In this document: positions 6,841-11,611 of the stretch, one piece after another
Layout of the letters: each line of letters begins with the position of its first letter
How positions within the stretch are numbered: the stretch's first letter is position 1
Source of the DNA: Scatosoma sp045128055
Lineage (GTDB): Bacteria; Bacillota; Clostridia; Christensenellales; Borkfalkiaceae
DNA length: 11,611 nt
Direction: 5' to 3'
Assembly (NCBI GenBank): GCA_045128055.1
Contig: JBGVRC010000079.1
Span: 1 to 11,611, forward strand
The notes under the pieces: model-generated
Seen by the model: the letters and a program-made list of their open reading frames with translations, nothing else
What the model was told of the DNA's origin: nothing
The model's database searches: none
Position numbers and translations under genes: made by a program

Positions 6841-8649
6841 ATGGCAAAACCGAATAAACTTTTAAGAAATTTTTGTATCATCGCGCATATCGACCACGGA
6901 AAAAGCACCCTTGCGGACAGACTTATCGAACGCACGGGTCAGGTTTCCAAACGAGATATGGAAGAACAGCTTTTGGACAGTATGGACATTGAAAAGGAGC
7001 GTGGCATTACGATAAAGCTCACGCCCGTTAGAATGTACTATAACGCAAAAGACGGAAAAGAATACGAATACAACCTTATCGATACGCCTGGTCACGTTGA
7101 CTTTACCTACGAAGTCAGCCGTTCTCTCGCTGCATGCGAAGGGGCAATTTTGGTTGTAGACGCTACGCAGGGTGTAGAAGCGCAAACGCTCGCCAACGTA
7201 TATTTGGCGTTTGAAAACGATTTGGAAATTTTACCCGTTATCAATAAAATCGACCTGCCCAGCGCGCGCGTAGACGAAGTGAAAAAGGAAATCGAAGACG
7301 TCATCGGCTTACCTGCGGACGATATCCCTTGCGTTTCTGCAAAGGAAGGCACGAATATCGAAGATTTGTTGGAAGCAATCAAGGATTATTTCCCCGCGCC
7401 CGACGGTGATACGGACGAACCGTTAAAAGCGCTCATTTTCGACAGCTATTACGATAATTATAAGGGCGTAATTTTGTTTGTACGCATTATGGACGGAGCG
7501 GTAAAGGTTGGTGATAGAATTAAAACCTTCTTATCGACGGCTACCTACGACGTTACGGAAGTCGGCGCGTTCGCGCCCGGGCTTTTCCCGAAAGATTGCT
7601 TAAAAGCGGGGGAAGTTGGCTACATCGCGGCGTCCATCAAGTCCATTCAAGACGTAGCCGTAGGCGACACCGTTACGTGCGTAAGCAATCCCGCCAAAGA
7701 ACCGCTGCCGGGGTATAAAAAGGTACAACCCGTGGTTTTCTGCGGTATTTATCCGTTGGACGGCAGTAAGTTCAACGATTTAAAGGACGCTATTTTAAAA
7801 TTGCAATTAAACGACGCTTCGCTCATTTTCGAGCCCGACAATTCCGTTGCGCTCGGTTTTGGTTTTAGATGCGGCTTCTTGGGGCTTTTGCATATGGAAA
7901 TTATCCAAGAGCGTATCGAGCGTGAGTTTAATTTGGATATTATCACCACCGCGCCGAGCGTAAGCTATCTTGTGCATAAAACCAACGGCGAAGAATTTTT
8001 CGTAGACAATCCTTCCCACCTTCCCGACGTTTCGGATATCGAATATATGGAAGAACCTATCGTCAAAGCGGAAGTGTACACGCCGCCCGATTATATGGGG
8101 CCGATTATGGACCTTTGCAAAGAAAAGCGTGGCGTGTTTAAAAATATGACTTACGTGGACGAACGCCGCGTGAAGTTGGAATACACCTTGCCCTTAAACG
8201 AAATCGTATACGATTTCTTCGACGGCTTGAAATCGAGAACGAAAGGGTATGCAAGCTTCGACTACGAACTTGCTGGCTATCAACGCTCCAAGCTCGTTCG
8301 CTTGGATATTTTGCTCAACGGCGAAATTTGCGACGCGCTTTCGACGATTGTATTTGAAGGCAGAGCCTATGAACGCGGCAGGACGCTTTGCGAAAACTTA
8401 AAAGACGCAATTCCCCGTCAGCTTTTCGAGATTCCCGTTCAAGCGGCGGTAGGCGGCAAAATTATTGCCCGTGAAACGGTTAAAGCAGTTCGAAAAGACG
8501 TTTTGGCGAAATGCTACGGCGGCGACATTACGCGTAAGAGAAAGCTTCTTGAAAAGCAAAAAGAAGGGAAAAAGCGTATGCGTAAAGTGGGAAGCGTAGA
8601 CGTGCCGAGCGAAGTGTTTATGGAAATTTTAAAAACCAACAAGGATTAA
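6841..8649 (+). CDS. lepA: Elongation factor 4 (LepA), ribosome-associated GTPase
   Basis: LepA is a GTPase that binds the 70S ribosome; it has been linked to back-translocation, stress tolerance and 30S biogenesis. The 602 residues match the family. The GTPase motifs are AHIDHGKST (15-23), the switch I segment EKERGITIK, DTPGH (81-85) and NKID (135-138). The C-terminal LepA-specific domain is present, with GGDITRKRKLLEKQK and KVGSVDVPSEVF, which separates it from EF-G. The start is ATG with AAGGA at 6830-6834, 6 nt upstream. It is followed 9 nt later by hemW, a pairing common in Bacillota. The 42-nt gap in front holds no convincing promoter, so it is probably read from upstream. Confidence 0.97.
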   Translation: MAKPNKLLRNFCIIAHIDHGKSTLADRLIERTGQVSKRDMEEQLLDSMDIEKERGITIKLTPVRMYYNAKDGKEYEYNLIDTPGHVDFTYEVSRSLAACEGAILVVDATQGVEAQTLANVYLAFENDLEILPVINKIDLPSARVDEVKKEIEDVIGLPADDIPCVSAKEGTNIEDLLEAIKDYFPAPDGDTDEPLKALIFDSYYDNYKGVILFVRIMDGAVKVGDRIKTFLSTATYDVTEVGAFAPGLFPKDCLKAGEVGYIAASIKSIQDVAVGDTVTCVSNPAKEPLPGYKKVQPVVFCGIYPLDGSKFNDLKDAILKLQLNDASLIFEPDNSVALGFGFRCGFLGLLHMEIIQERIEREFNLDIITTAPSVSYLVHKTNGEEFFVDNPSHLPDVSDIEYMEEPIVKAEVYTPPDYMGPIMDLCKEKRGVFKNMTYVDERRVKLEYTLPLNEIVYDFFDGLKSRTKGYASFDYELAGYQRSKLVRLDILLNGEICDALSTIVFEGRAYERGRTLCENLKDAIPRQLFEIPVQAAVGGKIIARETVKAVRKDVLAKCYGGDITRKRKLLEKQKEGKKRMRKVGSVDVPSEVFMEILKTNKD

Positions 8650-8658
8650 AGGAGAATT

Positions 8659-9780
8659 ATGGCAGGTATTTATATTCACGTGCCTTTTTGCAGACACAAA
8701 TGCAGCTATTGCGATTTCACGTCTTTCCCTGATAAAATAGACTATGCCGAAGCGTATATGGCTTGCTTGTATAAAGAATTAAAAATGCGCGGCGAAGAGC
8801 TGAAAAATTACGAATTTGATACCGTATATTTTGGCGGCGGTACGCCTTCGTATATTCCGCCAAAGCTCATTTTGGGCGCGATGAACCAAATCCGCAACTG
8901 CTTCAAATTGACCAAGGATGCGGAAATCACGTTGGAATTAAACCCGGGAACAATCGGCGAAGCCAAGGTAAAAACCTATTTAGAAGCGGGCATCAACCGT
9001 TTTTCTATCGGCTTGCAAACGGCTATCGACGAACAGCTCTCTGATTTAGGGCGTATCCACAACGCCCGAGATTACGTGTATGCAACAAAGCTTTTAAGTG
9101 GACAAAATTTCAGTACGGACGTTATGCTGGGCTTGAAAAATCAAACCAAGGACGACGTCAAAAAGACGATAGAGCTTGCGGCGGCGTGTGGTTCAAAGCA
9201 TATTTCGATGTACGCGCTTACGGTGGAAGACGGAACGCCCATCTACACCGATTATCTCAACGGTGAATTGCCCGATTCCGACGAAGTTGCCGATATGTAC
9301 GAATACGGAAGGAAGCTGTTGGAAGAAAAGGGGTATAAGCGTTACGAAGTTTCCAACTTCGCAATTCCCGGCTATGAAAGCAGGCATAATCTTAATTACT
9401 GGAAGCGCGGCGAATATATCGGGGTTGGCGTTTCGGCAAGCTCGTTTATGTGCGGCAGAAGATTTACCAACACTTTCGATTTGGACGAATATATGAAGTG
9501 TATCATTTCCAATTTCTATCCCGCAGTCACCTGCGAAGAAGTGGAAGAAAAGGAAGCGAAGTTCGAATTTATTATGCTCGCTTTGCGCACTTCCTACGGC
9601 GTTTCTATGCAAGAATACAAAGAAAAATTTGGAACGTCTTTGGCGGAAGATTTCCCCAACGCCTTAAAAACGTCAGTGAAATATTTACAGCTTGACGGCG
9701 ATATTTTGAAAATCAAAGACGAGTATTTGTACGTGCAAAACTCCGTCTTAATGCCCTTTATTGAAGAGATAGAACAATGA
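8659..9780 (+). CDS. hemW: Radical SAM heme chaperone HemW
   Basis: HemW binds heme and an iron-sulfur cluster and delivers heme to target proteins; it is often mislabelled as oxygen-independent coproporphyrinogen III oxidase (HemN). The 373-residue protein has the radical SAM cluster motif C11-x3-C15-x2-C18 followed by Phe20 (CxF), where true HemN has a fourth Cys; this points to HemW. GGGTPS (59-64) binds SAM, and HNLNYW (243-248) is the HemW-type signature. A HemN C-terminal domain follows from about residue 300. AAAGGAG overlapping the lepA stop places the start at 8659. No heme biosynthesis gene is nearby, and the usual hrcA-grpE-dnaK block does not follow. Its stop overlaps the next start by 4 nt (ATGA). 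Confidence 0.93.
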   Translation: MAGIYIHVPFCRHKCSYCDFTSFPDKIDYAEAYMACLYKELKMRGEELKNYEFDTVYFGGGTPSYIPPKLILGAMNQIRNCFKLTKDAEITLELNPGTIGEAKVKTYLEAGINRFSIGLQTAIDEQLSDLGRIHNARDYVYATKLLSGQNFSTDVMLGLKNQTKDDVKKTIELAAACGSKHISMYALTVEDGTPIYTDYLNGELPDSDEVADMYEYGRKLLEEKGYKRYEVSNFAIPGYESRHNLNYWKRGEYIGVGVSASSFMCGRRFTNTFDLDEYMKCIISNFYPAVTCEEVEEKEAKFEFIMLALRTSYGVSMQEYKEKFGTSLAEDFPNALKTSVKYLQLDGDILKIKDEYLYVQNSVLMPFIEEIEQ

Positions 9781-10508
9781 GAATTTTAATTATTCGCCAC
9801 GGCGACCCCGATTACGAACACGACACCCTGACGGAAAAAGGGCATCGCGAAGCCCAACTTTTGGCTGATAGATTAGGGAAAGAAAAAATTGATTATTTCT
9901 ATTCGTCCCCGCTTGGCAGGGCGAAGCTTACTTGCGAATACGTCGCCAAAGCCCACGGTAGAGAACAAGACGTTGTCATTAAAGACTGGCTGATGGAGTT
10001 TGGCTGTTTGCATACTTTGCCTACGGGACAAAGCAGGTATAACTTTTGGGATTTGCTGCCTGAGTTTTGGACAAAGCGCCCTGAAATGTTTGACTTTGAA
10101 GCTTGGAAAGAACAAGATTTTTACACAGCGGCGGGCTTGGATAAAGCCTATCAAAAAATTATTGACGGTTTAGACGGGCTGTTACAATCGCACGGCTATA
10201 CCCGTAAAGGTAAATTCTATGAAACAGAGCAGGGGAATCACGACACGATAGCGTTCTTTTGTCATTTTGGCTTGGAAACCGTTTTGCTTTCTCATCTTTT
10301 TAATATCTCTCCGATACTGTTAAGTCACCATTTTACAGCGCTTACCAGCTCGGTAACCACTTTGTACACGGAAGAACGCCGAAAGGGCAAGGCGGTTTTT
10401 CGCTGTTGCGGCTTTGGCGATACGGGGCATTTATACGTAGGGGGCGAAGAACCTTCTTTTTCGGCTCGGTTTTGCGAAGTGTACGAAGACGATACGCGTC
10501 ACGATTAA
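9777..10508 (+). CDS. Histidine phosphatase (phosphoglycerate mutase-like) family protein
   Basis: The protein starts with the catalytic RHG motif (Arg7-His8-Gly9), followed by the family's LTEKGHREAQ segment, the phosphate-binding Arg48 in SSPLGRAKLT, and the second catalytic His163 in HFGLE. These four residues suggest an active phosphatase working through a phosphohistidine. At 243 residues it is longer than typical members of about 200. The extra part is an aromatic-rich stretch between about residues 85 and 130 that probably caps the active site and sets substrate choice. The substrate is unknown; sugar phosphates, phosphoglycerate or nucleotides are possible. It overlaps hemW by 4 nt, so translation is likely coupled, and no separate ribosome binding site is obvious. 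Confidence 0.88.
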   Translation: MRILIIRHGDPDYEHDTLTEKGHREAQLLADRLGKEKIDYFYSSPLGRAKLTCEYVAKAHGREQDVVIKDWLMEFGCLHTLPTGQSRYNFWDLLPEFWTKRPEMFDFEAWKEQDFYTAAGLDKAYQKIIDGLDGLLQSHGYTRKGKFYETEQGNHDTIAFFCHFGLETVLLSHLFNISPILLSHHFTALTSSVTTLYTEERRKGKAVFRCCGFGDTGHLYVGGEEPSFSARFCEVYEDDTRHD

Positions 10509-10544
10509 TGACAAAAAAATAAAAATCAAGGGGGCAGGTACGCA

Positions 10545-10952
10545 ATGAATACGAAAAAACATATTCAAGTAGCCGCTGCATTGCTTTTTTATGATGGCAA
10601 AATTTTCGCCACAAGACGGGGGGATTCTCCCTATTCGTACGTGGCGCATAAATTAGAATTTCCGGGCGGCAAAATAGAAGCGGGCGAGCGCGGCGAAGAC
10701 GCGGTAAAAAGAGAATTAGAAGAAGAACTCGATATGCGCGTAAAGGTGGGCGGATTGTACGCAAGCCACACCTACGAATATCCCGACTTTATCATTACGC
10801 TTTGGCTGTACGAATGCGAAATGCTTTCCGACTTTGTATTAAAAGAACACGAAGGCTATGCGTGGATATCGCCCAAGGATTTAGACGAAACGGACTGGGC
10901 TCCCGCCGACGCGGATATTTTGGCAAGCTTAAAACGGGTATTTGGCGAATAA
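10545..10952 (+). CDS. MutT-like Nudix hydrolase
   Basis: This 135-residue protein is a single Nudix domain. The Nudix box runs from Gly42 to Met64 and keeps the metal-binding REL-x-EE core (Arg56, Glu57, Glu60, Glu61); the late Gly of the consensus is Asp63. The EFPGGK lead-in and the VAAALLF first strand resemble MutT (8-oxo-dGTP diphosphatase) and related (deoxy)nucleoside triphosphate pyrophosphohydrolases, so a role in clearing damaged nucleotides is likely but not proven. AAGGGGG at 10528-10534 precedes the ATG. It lies 36 nt after the phosphatase and 11 nt before the next gene. Confidence 0.9.
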   Translation: MNTKKHIQVAAALLFYDGKIFATRRGDSPYSYVAHKLEFPGGKIEAGERGEDAVKRELEEELDMRVKVGGLYASHTYEYPDFIITLWLYECEMLSDFVLKEHEGYAWISPKDLDETDWAPADADILASLKRVFGE

Positions 10953-10963
10953 CGGAGAAAAGA

Positions 10964-11473
10964 ATGAAACCATTACAAAACAACAACTTCATTTTCATCG
11001 GTATGCCCGGTTGCGGGAAAAGCACGATAGGTATTGAAGTGGCGGAAATTATCGGCTATGGCTATATCGACAGCGACAGCGTCATCGTTGCGCGCGAAGG
11101 CAAGCGTCTTTCCGATATTATTGCGGAAGTAGGCAAAGATGGCTTTTTGGATATCGAAGCGAAAATCAATTCCGAGCTCGCGGCAAGCCGTTGCGTCATC
11201 GCTACGGGCGGCAGCGTTATTTATCGTGATTTTGCTATGCAAAAGCTGAAAAAGCTTGGCAAAATTGTGTATTTAAAGCATAAATTCGCTACCATTGAAA
11301 AACGGCTTGGCGATTTAAAAAAGCGTGGCGTCGTGTTAAAAGAAGGGTTTACTTTGCAAGATTTGTACGAAGAACGCGCGCCTTTATATGAAAAATACGC
11401 GGATATCACCATCGAATTAGAAGACGAGCCCTTGCAAAATACCGTGGCGAGAGTAATTAAAGCAATTCAATGA
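10964..11473 (+). CDS. Shikimate-kinase-like P-loop kinase (AroK family, divergent)
   Basis: The 169-residue protein has the AroK fold markers: Walker A GMPGCGKST (13-21), DSD (36-38) for magnesium and substrate, TGG (81-83), and the late Arg138 in EERAPLYEKYAD. Two shikimate-site features differ. The conserved Arg of the FRxxE motif is Leu62 (FLDIE, 61-65), and the GGG turn is GGS (82-84). From memory, this pattern recurs in a set of Clostridia proteins annotated as shikimate kinase, so it looks like a subfamily trait rather than decay. Shikimate 3-phosphorylation is therefore uncertain. No other aromatic pathway gene is adjacent. The ATG at 10964, with ACGGAGAA at 10952-10959, is chosen over upstream in-frame starts inside the Nudix gene. 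Confidence 0.85.
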   Translation: MKPLQNNNFIFIGMPGCGKSTIGIEVAEIIGYGYIDSDSVIVAREGKRLSDIIAEVGKDGFLDIEAKINSELAASRCVIATGGSVIYRDFAMQKLKKLGKIVYLKHKFATIEKRLGDLKKRGVVLKEGFTLQDLYEERAPLYEKYADITIELEDEPLQNTVARVIKAIQ

Positions 11474-11611
11474 TAATTATGCAAGCAAAAAACGTACAAC
11501 AACTGAATATAGCCATATTCGGCGCGGGCGCAATGGGAACGACGCTCGGCGCGTTTTTAAGCAAGGGCGGTTTGAAAAACGTGCATTTAATAGCGCGTAA
11601 CCCTAACCACG
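11470..11611 (+). CDS. Ketopantoate reductase-like protein (PanE/ApbA family), 3' partial
   Basis: Only the N-terminal 47 residues are in the window. They form the first strand, glycine-rich turn and helix of a Rossmann fold: IAIFGAGAMGTTLG, followed by a VHLIARN strand whose Arg is typical of NADPH binding. GAGAMG with this spacing is characteristic of 2-dehydropantoate 2-reductase, which makes pantoate for coenzyme A. Other Rossmann dehydrogenases such as glycerol-3-phosphate dehydrogenase remain possible without the rest of the protein. The ATG at 11470 overlaps the kinase stop by 4 nt (ATGA); a second in-frame ATG at 11479 is an alternative. Neither has a clear ribosome binding site. Confidence 0.75.
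   Translation, partial: MIIMQAKNVQQLNIAIFGAGAMGTTLGAFLSKGGLKNVHLIARNPNH

Noticed and set aside
10802..10963. N-terminal extension of the shikimate-kinase-like protein
   Set aside because: The extension overlaps the Nudix gene in another frame, while a good ribosome binding site and an ATG at 10964 give a normal 169-residue kinase.

Overview
The window is a gene-dense, one-direction stretch of bacterial chromosome made almost entirely of conserved housekeeping genes. Gene content and layout point to Bacillota, most likely class Clostridia: ECF transporter ATPase and EcfT followed by truA, lepA followed directly by hemW, and strong AGGAG-type ribosome binding sites. The genetic code is standard, since TGA, where it closes a gene, is a real stop. 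Any assignment below class would be a guess. I see no mobile element, phage gene, CRISPR array, tRNA or rRNA.

Region 1 (1-4394) reads as one transcript. It enters the window inside a fused double ATPase of the energy-coupling factor (ECF) vitamin transporter (EcfA1 and EcfA2 in one chain), then ecfT, then truA (tRNA pseudouridine synthase), then an unrecognised four-helix membrane protein with a GNPY-repeat tail. It ends at a clear intrinsic terminator (4355-4394).

Region 2 (4417-11611) begins with a near-consensus promoter with an extended -10 (4417-4445) and a leader of about 80 nt that holds a small hairpin. Eight closely spaced genes follow: mnmE (tRNA U34 modification GTPase), a LysR-type regulator, lepA (elongation factor 4), hemW (radical-SAM heme chaperone), a histidine-phosphatase family protein, a MutT-like Nudix hydrolase, a shikimate-kinase-like P-loop kinase, and the start of a ketopantoate-reductase-like gene cut by the window end. 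Gaps run from a 4-nt overlap to 42 nt, so one long operon is plausible, although weak internal promoters cannot be excluded by eye.

The common theme is translation and tRNA quality (truA, mnmE, lepA) plus cofactor and nucleotide metabolism (ECF transport, hemW, Nudix, panE-like). Nothing here amounts to a new multi-gene system. The points most worth a second look are the EcfA1-EcfA2 fusion with a lysine-rich insert in its second ATPase domain, the unknown membrane protein with the 12-bp tandem repeat, and the kinase that looks like AroK but lacks a key shikimate-binding arginine.
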